A DNA stretch of 64,000 nucleotides from Megamonas hypermegale_A. Its GTDB lineage: Bacteria; Bacillota; Negativicutes; Selenomonadales; Selenomonadaceae. Below the pieces are notes generated by a model. That model did not search any database and had not been told where the DNA came from. It was given only the letters and a program-made list of their open reading frames with translations. Positions 24,212-32,655 of the stretch are shown piece by piece. The stretch's first letter is position 1; each line of letters begins with the position of its first letter. A program made the position numbers and the translations under genes. Where the stretch lies: NCBI RefSeq assembly GCF_030371585.1, contig NZ_JAUDCE010000007.1; one strand, 5' to 3'.

Positions 24212-24877
24212 ATAACGAAAATACAGCGCACTTCTTTAAAAGCACAAGTATATGAATATCTGAAGCAGGCCATCATCAATGGCGAACTGAAAGTCGGAGA
24301 AATTTATTCTGAGCAGTATTTTGCTGACAAATTATCCATTTCCCGCACACCTGTCCGTGAAGCCATCTTGCAGCTGAAACATGAAAATCTCGTTGAGATA
24401 AAAGCCAATCGGGGTATCGTCATCAAGCCGCTGTACTTAGATGAAATAACCAAAATAATCGAAACACGGCTGGCAATCGAAGGATACAGCTCGACTGTTC
24501 TTGCCAGAAATCTGACAGATAATAGAGCTGCCGAACTGATTGCAAGTTTGACGGAAAACCTGCAAAAGCAGAAAGATATCTTAGCAAAAGACAATGCTTA
24601 TTATGATTTCATGCTGCTGGATTTGGAATTTCATCAGAAGATAATTGATTTTACAGAAAATAATTATTTCACGGAAATCATTAAAATGCTACGTACCCGT
24701 TTAGAAATAGCAACCTTGACATCTCTTCATGCCAAACATCGTTTGGTTGATGCCTACAATGAACATGTAGCATTGATAGACGCCATCAAAACGGGCGACA
24801 GCGCCAAAGCGTTCAAAGCCTTCGATTTTCATATGCAGAAAACATTAGAAATAATGCATCAGTGCTATGATACATGA
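24212..24877 (+). CDS. GntR-family (FadR/FCD) regulator with apparent ATA start
   Basis: The frame encodes a full 221-aa GntR/FCD regulator. The winged helix starts TKIQRTSLKAQVYEYLKQAI and contains DKLSISRTPVREAILQL; the FCD ligand domain runs from about residue 75. No ATG, GTG or TTG is in frame upstream of the HTH: the frame opens after TAA at 24191-24193 and the first standard start (TTG 24368) would delete the DNA-binding domain. AGGAG (24199-24203) lies 8 nt before ATA at 24212. Either ATA is used as start or a former ATG has mutated. It probably controls the sugar-acid operon downstream. Confidence 0.75.
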   Translation: MTKIQRTSLKAQVYEYLKQAIINGELKVGEIYSEQYFADKLSISRTPVREAILQLKHENLVEIKANRGIVIKPLYLDEITKIIETRLAIEGYSSTVLARNLTDNRAAELIASLTENLQKQKDILAKDNAYYDFMLLDLEFHQKIIDFTENNYFTEIIKMLRTRLEIATLTSLHAKHRLVDAYNEHVALIDAIKTGDSAKAFKAFDFHMQKTLEIMHQCYDT

Positions 24878-24950
24878 ATTTCATGTATCATATTAATTAA
24901 AAGTGGCATGTTACACGTTATATTTTTATCTTATAGTAGTATGTTACATG
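24868..24950 (+). promoter_or_regulatory. operator/promoter region of the sugar-acid operon
   Basis: 24868-24890 is a perfect 23-bp palindrome (arms TGATACATGAA/TTCATGTATCA). 24936-24947 is GTAGTATGTTAC, two mismatches from the palindrome over the regulator's own promoter, and next to a TATAGT -10-like element. ATGTTACACG (24908-24917) and ATGTTACATG (24941-24950) repeat a half-site. Confidence 0.5.
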
Positions 24951-24987
24951 TAAAATCTTACATATCAAAAATTTAGGAGGAATTATT

Positions 24988-25884
24988 ATGTTAAAAGTTG
25001 GTTTTATTGGACTTGGTATTATGGGCAGACCTATGACATTGAATTTATTAAAAGCCGATGTGGATTTAACCGTATACGACATCAGTGAAAAAGCCGTTCA
25101 GGTTATTGCCGATGCCGGAGCCAAAACAGCCGCTTCGCCGAAAGAAATTGCGCAAAATACGGACATCATCATCACTATGGTGCCGAATGCGCCTATTGTA
25201 AAATCCCTGCTCGAAGGTGACAACGGTATTTTGGCAGGCATTAAAGAAAATTCCATTGTAATCGACATGAGTTCCGTTTCTCCTGTAGACTCCAAAAAAT
25301 TTGCGGAAATGGTTGAAGCGAAAAATTGCAAATTCCTCGATTCTCCTGTAAGCGGCGGCGAACCGGGTGCTGTAAACGCTACGCTGGCTTTCATGATTGG
25401 CGGTGAAGCCGAAGTTGTGGAAAAAGCGCGTTTCGTCTTCAACGCGATGGGAACATCCGTTACTTTAGTGGGCCCGAACGGCAGCGGTTCCGTGGCCAAA
25501 CTGGCTAACCAAATCATGGTAAACTTGAATATCGCTGCTGTATCCGAAGCGCTCGTACTCGCTACAAAAGCCGGCGCTGACCCGCAGAAAGTATACGAGG
25601 CAGTCCGCGGCGGCCTTGCCGGAAGCACTGTTTTGGACCAGAAAGCTCCGAAAATGATTTCCCGCGATTTTGCTCCGGGCGGAACACTTGCCATCAACTT
25701 AAAAGACATCACCAACGTAATGGCAACAGCCGACGCTCTCAGTGTACCGCTTCTGCTGACGGCTCAGTTAAAAGAAATCATGCACAGCCTCAAAGCAACA
25801 GGTCATCTCGGCGACGACCACAGCGGTATCGTTCAGTTCTACGAAAACATCTCCGGCGTAACCGTTCAATCCCCGCAAAAATAA
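24988..25884 (+). CDS. 3-hydroxyisobutyrate dehydrogenase family, tartronate semialdehyde reductase-like
   Basis: A 298-aa beta-hydroxyacid dehydrogenase. NAD(P)-binding GLGIMGRPM is at residues 8-16; substrate motif DSPVSGGEPGA near 118; catalytic Lys in GSVAKLANQIMV near 171. Similarity along the whole length is strongest to GarR/GlxR, which reduce tartronate semialdehyde to glycerate, but LtnD-type L-threonate dehydrogenases are relatives that also travel with DUF1537 kinases. RBS GGAGGAA. First gene of the GntR-controlled operon, separated from the kinase gene by repeat copy B. Confidence 0.85.
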   Translation: MLKVGFIGLGIMGRPMTLNLLKADVDLTVYDISEKAVQVIADAGAKTAASPKEIAQNTDIIITMVPNAPIVKSLLEGDNGILAGIKENSIVIDMSSVSPVDSKKFAEMVEAKNCKFLDSPVSGGEPGAVNATLAFMIGGEAEVVEKARFVFNAMGTSVTLVGPNGSGSVAKLANQIMVNLNIAAVSEALVLATKAGADPQKVYEAVRGGLAGSTVLDQKAPKMISRDFAPGGTLAINLKDITNVMATADALSVPLLLTAQLKEIMHSLKATGHLGDDHSGIVQFYENISGVTVQSPQK

Positions 25885-25900
25885 TAAATCCTTATAATAA

Positions 25901-26203
25901 TGAGCTGAAAGCATATTCCATGCTATTTATGCTGTACTTTCTTCCACATTTAGAGTATTTTCACGTTAGCTTTAGCTATTAAAAAGAAAAATTTTTAGCT
26001 ATGTTTTTAGTTCAAATGTTTGAACGAAGTGAGTTTTTGAACGTTATAGATAAAAATTTTTCTTTTTAAAGTGAAAATCTCTAGTGGACTACGAATTTAA
26101 GGCCTTTTCTTTTTGGGTACTTTTTATTTGGGCTACAAAGAAAAAGTACCTGGTGCAATATGAGAAAAATATTCGTAATAGCATTTTTTAATTATATTGC
26201 ACC
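25901..26203 (+). repeat. dispersed structured repeat, copy B (partial)
   Basis: About 300 bp related to copies A and C, same orientation as C. The inner stem pairs 25981-26002 with 26046-26067 (one mismatch) and the outer stem pairs 25953-25964 with 26071-26081. A terminal hairpin (GTGCAATAT with ATATTGCAC) closes it at about 26152-26201. The ~190 bp at the other end of the full element are missing. It fills the 374-bp gap inside the operon; no gene is seen. Confidence 0.75.
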
Positions 26204-26258
26204 AAATTAATAGATATAATTATTCAATTTAATTTATTAAAATTTAAGAGGTTATATT

Positions 26259-27692
26259 ATGGAAAAAATTCTGAAAACAAATTTGTTTGAAAATATACCA
26301 CAAATTGATGAACACATTGTTGATGAAAAACTGCAAAAAGCGCTTGCTTCTTTAAATAAAAAAATCGTCGTGCTCGACGACGACCCGACCGGCGTGCAGA
26401 CGGTTCACGATGTATCAGTCTACACCGACTGGTCGGAAGAAACGATTGCCGCTGGTTTTGCCGAAGAAAATCCGATGTTCTTTATCCTGACAAATTCCCG
26501 TGCTTTTACAGCCGACTATACAGCGCAGGTGCATAAAACCATTGCCCAGCGTATTGTGGCTGAAAGCAAAAAAACAAATAAGGAATTTATCATCATCAGC
26601 CGCAGCGACTCCACCTTGCGCGGTCATTATCCGCTGGAAACGGAAGTACTGAAAGATACTGTTGAAGCAAACTCTTCTATTAAATTCGACGGCGAAGTTA
26701 TGATGCCGTTTTTCAAGGAAGGCGGTCGCTTTACGATTAACAATATTCACTATGTACAGGAAGGCGACTATCTCACACCGGCGGGCATGACTGAATTTGC
26801 CAAGGACAAAACATTTTCGTATAAATCCTCTCTTCTGCCGGAATACGTGGAAGAAAAAACACACGGCAAGTTCAAAGCTGCCGATACGGTCTGCATAAGC
26901 CTCGCCGATTTGCGCGCACTGAAAACGGATGATATCGCCCAGCAGCTGATAAATGTTAAAGATTTCAACAAAATTGTCGTGAATGCCGTAGATTATATTG
27001 ATGTCAAAGTGTTTGTCATCGCTCTGATTAAAGCATTCCATGCCGGTAAAAACTTCCTGTTCCGCTCCGCTGCGGCACTGACGAAAGTTATCGGCGGCGT
27101 ATCGGATAAAGCTCTGTTGTCGCGTGAAGAACTCATTGCAGACAACGAAAACGGCGGTCTTATCATCATCGGCTCGCACGTTAAGAAGACTACGCAGCAG
27201 TTCAACGAATTGCAAAAATGCAGCTGGATTAAATTCATTGAGTTCAATCATCTGCTCGTGCTCGAACCGGAAAAACTGGAAGCTGAACTGAACCGTATCA
27301 TCGCTGAAACGGAAAAATGTATTAAAAACGGTCAGACAACGGCTGTGTTCACCGGCAGAAAACGCCTTGATGTCGGCTCGGAAGAAGAAAGTCTTAAAGT
27401 ATCCGTAAAAATCTCCGAAGCCATCACCAGCATTGTGGCCAGATTGTCCGTTCAGCCGAGCTTCATCATCGCTAAAGGCGGCATTACCTCCAGCGATGTC
27501 GGCACAAAAGGTCTCAGTGTGAAAAAAGCCACTGTCATGGGACAGATAAAACCGGGTATCCCTGTATGGCAGACGGGCGCGGAAAGCAAATTCCCGTATA
27601 TGCCGTACGTTATCTTCCCCGGCAATGTAGGCACACCGACGACATTGCGCGAAATCGTGGAAGAACTCGATAATAAAACTGCACAAGGATAA
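26259..27692 (+). CDS. four-carbon acid sugar kinase family protein (DUF1537, OtnK-like)
   Basis: A 477-aa kinase with the two-domain DUF1537 fold. The N-terminal domain has the signature VVLDDDPTGVQTVHDV (about 37-52), LTNSRAF and SRSDSTLRGHYPLE; the C-terminal nucleotide-binding domain has IIGSHVKKTTQQ, AKGGITSSDVGTKGL and PVWQTG. Family members phosphorylate threonate, erythronate and similar C4 acids. Together with the dehydrogenase before and the aldolase after, it suggests oxidation, phosphorylation and retro-aldol cleavage of a sugar acid. The exact substrate is open. Confidence 0.88.
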   Translation: MEKILKTNLFENIPQIDEHIVDEKLQKALASLNKKIVVLDDDPTGVQTVHDVSVYTDWSEETIAAGFAEENPMFFILTNSRAFTADYTAQVHKTIAQRIVAESKKTNKEFIIISRSDSTLRGHYPLETEVLKDTVEANSSIKFDGEVMMPFFKEGGRFTINNIHYVQEGDYLTPAGMTEFAKDKTFSYKSSLLPEYVEEKTHGKFKAADTVCISLADLRALKTDDIAQQLINVKDFNKIVVNAVDYIDVKVFVIALIKAFHAGKNFLFRSAAALTKVIGGVSDKALLSREELIADNENGGLIIIGSHVKKTTQQFNELQKCSWIKFIEFNHLLVLEPEKLEAELNRIIAETEKCIKNGQTTAVFTGRKRLDVGSEEESLKVSVKISEAITSIVARLSVQPSFIIAKGGITSSDVGTKGLSVKKATVMGQIKPGIPVWQTGAESKFPYMPYVIFPGNVGTPTTLREIVEELDNKTAQG

Positions 27693-27698
27693 ATAATT

Positions 27699-28556
27699 AT
27701 GCTGATAAATCTGAAAGAAATGCTGCAGGCGGCGGAGCAAAATAATTGCGCCGTCGGCTCTTACAATGTTTACAATCTCGAAAGTATTCTGGCCGTGAAA
27801 GAAGCCGTGGAAACGACAAAACTGCCTGCTATCATCGCTTTCGGCGAAAGTTACACGGCGCACGCGCCTATCGAAGCCATTGCCAGTATCGTTCATACAC
27901 TGTTTATGACATCGACTGTGCCTGTCGTACTTCATCTCGACCATGCGCAAAATCCGTCCGTCATCAAGCAGGCTATCGACTGCGGCTTCACTTCCGTCAT
28001 GTACGACGGCTCGCGGCTGCCGCTGGCGGAAAATATCGCCAACTCGCAGAAAATCGTCCAAATGGCGCATGCTTCCAACGTAAGTGTTGAAGGTGAACTC
28101 GGCTATCTGAACAACGAAGACGGCAGCGGCGAGGCTTCTGCCTCCTGCACCGATGTAAATGATGCCGTAAACTATACGGAAAAGTCAGGTGTAGATGCAC
28201 TGGCTATCGCTATCGGCAACGCTCACGGACTGTATAAATCAGCGCCGCAGCTCAATTTTACCCAACTAAAAAAACTGCATGAAAATGTGCAATGTCCGCT
28301 TGTACTGCACGGCTCGTCCGGTATTTCCTTCGCCGACTTGCAAAAAGCCATTGATTTGGGCATAAGAAAATTCAACATCAATACGGAAGTTTCCACAACG
28401 GGTGTAAAAGCGCTGCGCGAATATCTGGCGCAAAACCCGTATGAACAAAATCCGAATTTGCGTCTGGAAACGGTGCTAAAATACGCCCGCTCGCAAATGA
28501 GCTGCAAAATCGCCGAATTTATGCAAATTTTTGCCAACAAGGAGAAAATAAAATGA
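27699..28556 (+). CDS. class II ketose-bisphosphate aldolase family protein
   Basis: A 285-aa zinc aldolase of the FbaA/GatY/KbaY type. It starts at an MLINLKEMLQAAEQNNCAVG stretch. Zinc ligands are visible in LHLDHAQNP and later His in GNAHGLYK and VLHGSSGI; EGELGYLNNEDG is the active-site loop. Length fits the GatY/KbaY group. It lies 6 bp after the kinase and overlaps the next gene by 4 bp (ATGA). It likely cleaves the phosphorylated product of the kinase to a C3 phosphate plus a small aldehyde; this is inferred from context. Confidence 0.86.
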   Translation: MLINLKEMLQAAEQNNCAVGSYNVYNLESILAVKEAVETTKLPAIIAFGESYTAHAPIEAIASIVHTLFMTSTVPVVLHLDHAQNPSVIKQAIDCGFTSVMYDGSRLPLAENIANSQKIVQMAHASNVSVEGELGYLNNEDGSGEASASCTDVNDAVNYTEKSGVDALAIAIGNAHGLYKSAPQLNFTQLKKLHENVQCPLVLHGSSGISFADLQKAIDLGIRKFNINTEVSTTGVKALREYLAQNPYEQNPNLRLETVLKYARSQMSCKIAEFMQIFANKEKIK

Positions 28557-28909
28557 AATATGATGTTACGATAACGGGAATTGGCGACTTTTCCCTGCAA
28601 CTTCTGCAACTGCGTGAAAGTATGATAATTTTCGATAAAGACGTTCCGTACGAATATCTGGAAATGGTCATCTCCCACACGAAAAGCGATATTAAAGGAA
28701 ATATTTCCGTCGGCGATATAGTCGTCATTGCCGACAAGGAATATAAAATAACGGCAATCGGTTCGGAAGCTTTAAAAACGCTGAAAGAACACGGCCACTG
28801 CACACTCATTTTCAACGGAGCCGACAGCGTAGAGCAGCCGGGACAGATTGCGCTTGCCGGACGCGGCATTCCGCGCGTAATGGTAGGCGACAAAATCACA
28901 TTTGAATGA
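28553..28909 (+). CDS. PTS glucitol/sorbitol-type IIA component, orphan
   Basis: A 118-aa protein covering the whole SrlB/GutA-type IIA fold: FDKDVPYEYLEMVISHTKS, GDIVVIADKEYKITAIGSEA, LKEHGHCTLIFNGAD and a C-terminal RVMVGDKITFE. The conserved active-site His probably corresponds to His in VISHTK. No IIB or IIC component is in view and the neighbouring transporter is not a PTS permease, so the role may be regulatory, or the partners were lost. The end of this gene overlaps the start of the truncated gntP frame. Confidence 0.75.
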   Translation: MKYDVTITGIGDFSLQLLQLRESMIIFDKDVPYEYLEMVISHTKSDIKGNISVGDIVVIADKEYKITAIGSEALKTLKEHGHCTLIFNGADSVEQPGQIALAGRGIPRVMVGDKITFE

Positions 28910-29786
28910 TTTAGTCGAAATGCTGCCGCCGCATCCGGCCGCTATGGCTATCGCGTCCACATTGAACGCCGACCTCGGCAAAGTCATCCTGCTCGGTCTT
29001 GTTGCCTGCATTCCTGCCGCTATCGTTGCCGGTCCTATCTATGCAAAACTTTTAAGTAAAAATATCAAAACCGATTTACAGGCACTTACTCAGCCGGTAA
29101 AACCCGTTGCCGACAGCGAACTGCCGAAATTCGGCATTACACTGTTCACCATTTTGCTGCCGATGATTATCATGGTCGGCAAAACCATATTCGATTTAAC
29201 ACCGCTCAAAACTTCACAATACGCCGATATCGTAAACTTTATCGGCAACCCGATTACAGCTCTTTTAATTTCCGCCTTTTTCGCTTACTGGTCACTAGGT
29301 CTTGCCCGCGGCTTCAACCGCAATCAGCTTTTAAAATTCACTGAACAGTGCTTCGTCCCTGTAGCCGGTATCCTGCTCGTTATCGGTGCCGGCGGTGCAT
29401 TCAACAAAGTTCTACTCGACAGCGGTCTCGGTGTTCAGCTCGGCGCTGTTTTAGCCAGCCTGTCTTTAAGCCCGCTCATTCTAGCATGGTTTGTCGCTGC
29501 CATGATGCGTTTTTCCGTCGGCTCGGCAACTGTTGCCATGATGACTGCCACCGGTATCGTACTGCCTGTACTGCCGCAGTATCCGGGACTTGACCCAGCG
29601 CTTGTCGCTCTCGCCGTAGGTTCCGGCGCAATCTGCTTCTCGCATGTAACGGACTCGGGATTTTGGATTGTTAAAGAATATTTCGGTATTTCCGTAGTGG
29701 ATGCCTTGAAATCGTACACCCTCGCAACATGTGTTGCTTCCATCATTGCTATCTGCATGACGCTAGCACTTTCCACAATTATTTAA
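28902..29786 (+). pseudogene. 5'-truncated GntP-family gluconate/sugar-acid transporter
   Basis: The frame encodes 294 aa that match only the middle and C-terminal part of GntP-type permeases (normally about 440 aa). It begins at LVEMLPPHPAAMAIASTLNA, a motif normally near residue 140-150, and runs on with GAGGAFNKVLLDSG and SHVTDSGFWIVKEYF to the usual C-terminus. The first four or five helices are missing. The first start-like codon (TTG 28902) lies inside the preceding gene without an RBS. The rest of the frame is intact, so the deletion is probably recent. It was presumably the uptake system of this operon. Confidence 0.85.
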
Positions 29787-29828
29787 AACTCTTTTATCTA
29801 AGCCTCTTTAAAATAAATCATATAAACT

Positions 29829-29877
29829 TACAAGAGCTGCCGCATGAAGAAAATTTTTCTCCTTGCGGCAGCTCTTA
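29829..29877. terminator. terminator between the sugar-acid operon and fhs
   Basis: AAGAGCTGCCGCA pairs with TGCGGCAGCTCTT around a loop containing AAAATTTT. T-rich on both sides, so it can serve both converging units. Confidence 0.85.
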
Positions 29878-29912
29878 TTTATATTTATAGAAACTATATT
29901 GCTATTTGATTT

Positions 29913-31580
29913 TTAGAACAGACCGGTAATCTTGCCGTTGATGTCGATATCCATATTTTCAGCAGCCGGTTTTTTCGGCAGACCCGGCATGGTGAGTACG
30001 TTGCCCGTGAGTGCAACGATAAATCCGGCGCCGGCGCTTATGCGCAGTTCGCGTACAGTGATTTTAAAGCCGGTCGGCGCGCCGAGTTTTGTCTGGTCAT
30101 CACTCAGGGAATATTGCGTTTTTGCCATGCAGATTGGCATTTTGTCAAGACCCGCCGCTTCCAGTTCAGCGATAGTCTTTTCAACGGCAGGTGTATAATT
30201 TACGCCGTCAGCGCCGTAAATTTGGGTAGCAATGGCATTGATTTTATTTTTAACCGTGTCGTTTTCATCATACATATAATGGAAATCGGACGGTTTTTCA
30301 CATGCTTCGATGACTTTCTGCGCCAGGTCAACAGCACCTTCGCCGCCTTTTGCCCAAGCCTCGGAAATGCTGACGGATGCTCCCATGCTTTCACAGAGTG
30401 CTTTAAGTTCCTTGAGTTCGTTTTCCGTATCCGTCGGGAAGGCGTTGATGGCAACGACGATTGGCAGACCGAATTTCTGGATGTTTTCAATGTGTTTGGC
30501 GAGATTGGTCATGCCTTTTTTAAGCGCTTCGATATTTTCCGTACCGAGCTCGGTTTTGGCAAGACCGCCGTGCATTTTGAGGGCACGAATTGTCGCAACA
30601 ATAACGACGGCGTTCGGTCTGAAACCGGTGAAACGGCATTTGATGTCGAGGAATTTTTCCGCGCCGAGGTCAGCGCCGAAACCGGCTTCCGTAACAGTGT
30701 AGTCAGCCATTTTCAAAGCGTATTTTGTCGCCATTACGCTGTTGCAGCCGTGAGCGATATTGGCGAACGGGCCGCCGTGAATGAGCGCCGGAGTGCCTTC
30801 GAGCGTCTGAACGAGGTTCGGTTTGATAGCGTCCTTGAATAATAATGTGAGCGCACCCGTTACATTCAGTTCTTCAGCGCGTACAGGACGGCCGGAACGG
30901 GTGTAGCCGATAATGATGTTGCCGAGACGTTTTTTCATGTCTTCGAGGTCGGAAGTCAGGCATAAGATTGCCATCATTTCGGAAGCAACGGTGATGTCAA
31001 AGCCTGTTTCGCGCGGTACGCCGTGCGCTTTGCCGCCGAGACCGCAGATGATGTTGCGCAGTGCGCGGTCGTTGAGGTCGAGTACGCGCTTCCAGGTAAT
31101 GCGGCGCACATCGAGGTCGAGCGCATTGCCCTGCTGGATATGATTGTCGATAACGGCTGCTAAAAGGTTGTGCGCCGTAGTAATGGCATGAAAGTCACCG
31201 GTGAAATGCAGGTTGATATCTTCCATCGGTACAACCTGGGCATAGCCGCCGCCTGCTGCGCCGCCTTTAAGACCGAAGCACGGACCGAGCGACGGTTCAC
31301 GCAGAGCGATTGTCGTTTTTTTGCCGAGACGGTGCAGCGCGTCGCCGAGACCGATGCTCGTCGTCGTCTTGCCTTCGCCTGCCGGCGTAGGATTGATGGC
31401 CGTAACAAGGATTAATTTGCCGTTTTGTCTGTCTTTTAATGTATTCCAGTAGTTCAGAGAGATTTTTGCTTTATATTTTCCGTATAATTCCAGGTCGTCT
31501 TCTGGAATTTCAAGATGTTTGGCAATTTGGGTGATTGGCTGCATGACAGCTTCCTGAGCGATTTCAACGTCTGTTTTCAT
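29913..31580 (-). CDS. fhs: formate-tetrahydrofolate ligase
   Basis: A 555-aa enzyme that makes 10-formyl-THF from formate, THF and ATP. The ATP loop is NPTPAGEGKTTTSIGL (about residues 62-77); REPSLGPCFGLKGGAAGGGYAQV and FTGDFHAI are family signatures, and the C-terminal CMAKTQYSLSDD is the folate-site motif. Full length. Controlled by a ZTP riboswitch in its leader, the best-known target class of that switch. It lies downstream of folD, and the two enzymes together carry C1 units between formyl- and methylene-THF. Confidence 0.97.
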   Translation of the reverse strand: MKTDVEIAQEAVMQPITQIAKHLEIPEDDLELYGKYKAKISLNYWNTLKDRQNGKLILVTAINPTPAGEGKTTTSIGLGDALHRLGKKTTIALREPSLGPCFGLKGGAAGGGYAQVVPMEDINLHFTGDFHAITTAHNLLAAVIDNHIQQGNALDLDVRRITWKRVLDLNDRALRNIICGLGGKAHGVPRETGFDITVASEMMAILCLTSDLEDMKKRLGNIIIGYTRSGRPVRAEELNVTGALTLLFKDAIKPNLVQTLEGTPALIHGGPFANIAHGCNSVMATKYALKMADYTVTEAGFGADLGAEKFLDIKCRFTGFRPNAVVIVATIRALKMHGGLAKTELGTENIEALKKGMTNLAKHIENIQKFGLPIVVAINAFPTDTENELKELKALCESMGASVSISEAWAKGGEGAVDLAQKVIEACEKPSDFHYMYDENDTVKNKINAIATQIYGADGVNYTPAVEKTIAELEAAGLDKMPICMAKTQYSLSDDQTKLGAPTGFKITVRELRISAGAGFIVALTGNVLTMPGLPKKPAAENMDIDINGKITGLF

Positions 31581-31633
31581 TTGGGTATTACCTCCAATAA
31601 GTTTTATATTAATATTATCTCATATCTCAGGGC

Positions 31634-31741
31634 ATAAAAAAACGCCTGAGCATATGATTTTATGCCCAGACGGTCGACTTTTTGCAAATAGTACGGTTCA
31701 CGTGGTTAATTCCACTTAAAATCCGTCAGTCCCGTACCGTT
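31634..31741 (-). promoter_or_regulatory. ZTP (pfl) riboswitch upstream of fhs
   Basis: The minus-strand leader repeats the elements of the switch at 13515-13622: GGACTGACGG, AGTGGAATTAACCACGTGAA and GTCGACCGTCTGGGCA. The last segment can pair with TGCTCAGGCG to form a terminator followed by seven T. The aptamer starts exactly at the folD stop codon. Confidence 0.95.
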
Positions 31742-32640
31742 TATAAATTTATGTCTTTATTATAGCAAAGAGCATATTGATTAGCAAGCTGCATTTTTAC
31801 GGCGATAACGGTATTTTGCAGCAGCATAGCGATAGTCAGAAGGCCGACGCCGCCCGGAACAGGCGTGATGGCTCCGGCTACGTTTACGGCGTTTTCGAAA
31901 TCGACGTCGCCGACGAGTTTTTTCGGAGCAATGCGGTTGATGCCTACATCAATTACAGTCGCGCCCGGCTTTATCATATCGGCCGTGATGAATTTCGGTT
32001 TACCGATGGCGGCAACGAGGATATCAGCCGTTTGACAGATTTCTTTTAAATTTTTCGTATGCGAATGGCAGATTGTCACCGTGGCATTTTTGGATAACAG
32101 CAAATGCGCCATTGGTTTGCCGACGATATTGCTGCGGCCGATGACGACGGCGTGCGCACCGTCCATATTTATATGACTCGCTTCGAGCATTTTCAGGCAG
32201 CCGTGCGGCGTACACGGAACGAGAGCCTCCTGTCCCGTTACCATTTTACCGACATTGATGGGATGAAAACCGTCGACATCTTTAAACGGATTGATTTCGT
32301 TCAGGATTTCCTCTTCGTGCTGAGCGATGGCTTTCGGCAGCGGCAACTGAACGAGAATACCGTGAATTTCCTTACGGAAATTCAGTTCGTCGATTTTGCG
32401 GATTAATTCGTCCTTCGTCGTCGTTTCAGGCATTTCGATGACTTCGGAATAAATGCCGATTTCCTCGCAGGCTTTGTGCTTGTTGCGTACATATACTTTG
32501 GAAGCGGCGTTTTCCCCGACGATGATTACGGCAAGGCCGGGCGTTATGCCGCATTCCTGTTTCAGTCGTAAAACTTCTTTTTTCGTTTCCTCTTTAAATT
32601 GAGCGGCAAAAACTTTGCCGGATAAAATTGTGGCAGTCAA
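31741..32640 (-). CDS. folD: bifunctional methylene-THF dehydrogenase/methenyl-THF cyclohydrolase
   Basis: A 299-aa FolD. Catalytic Lys in YVRNKHKACEEIG (about residue 56), LVQLPLPK, VDGFHPINVGKM, the NADP loop GRSNIVGKP, and PVPGGVGLLTIAML near the end. Start is TTG 32640 with GGAGGTG 9 nt upstream. The C-terminus (YALCYNKDINL) is a few residues longer than usual and its codons contain the promoter of the downstream fhs riboswitch. Its product and Fhs act in sequence. Confidence 0.95.
   Translation of the reverse strand: MTATILSGKVFAAQFKEETKKEVLRLKQECGITPGLAVIIVGENAASKVYVRNKHKACEEIGIYSEVIEMPETTTKDELIRKIDELNFRKEIHGILVQLPLPKAIAQHEEEILNEINPFKDVDGFHPINVGKMVTGQEALVPCTPHGCLKMLEASHINMDGAHAVVIGRSNIVGKPMAHLLLSKNATVTICHSHTKNLKEICQTADILVAAIGKPKFITADMIKPGATVIDVGINRIAPKKLVGDVDFENAVNVAGAITPVPGGVGLLTIAMLLQNTVIAVKMQLANQYALCYNKDINL
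31759..31787 (-). promoter_or_regulatory. fhs riboswitch promoter inside the 3' end of folD
   Basis: Minus-strand TTGCTA (31787-31782), 17-bp spacer, TATAAT (31764-31759), all within folD codons. Confidence 0.6.
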
Positions 32641-32655
32641 AAATAAGCACCTCCG

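Noticed and set aside
26415..28070. 551-codon open frame on the minus strand
   Set aside because: It is antisense to the well-supported kinase and aldolase genes, has no family motifs and shows low-complexity composition typical of a shadow frame.
30114..30842. 242-codon plus-strand frame inside fhs
   Set aside because: Antisense shadow of fhs.
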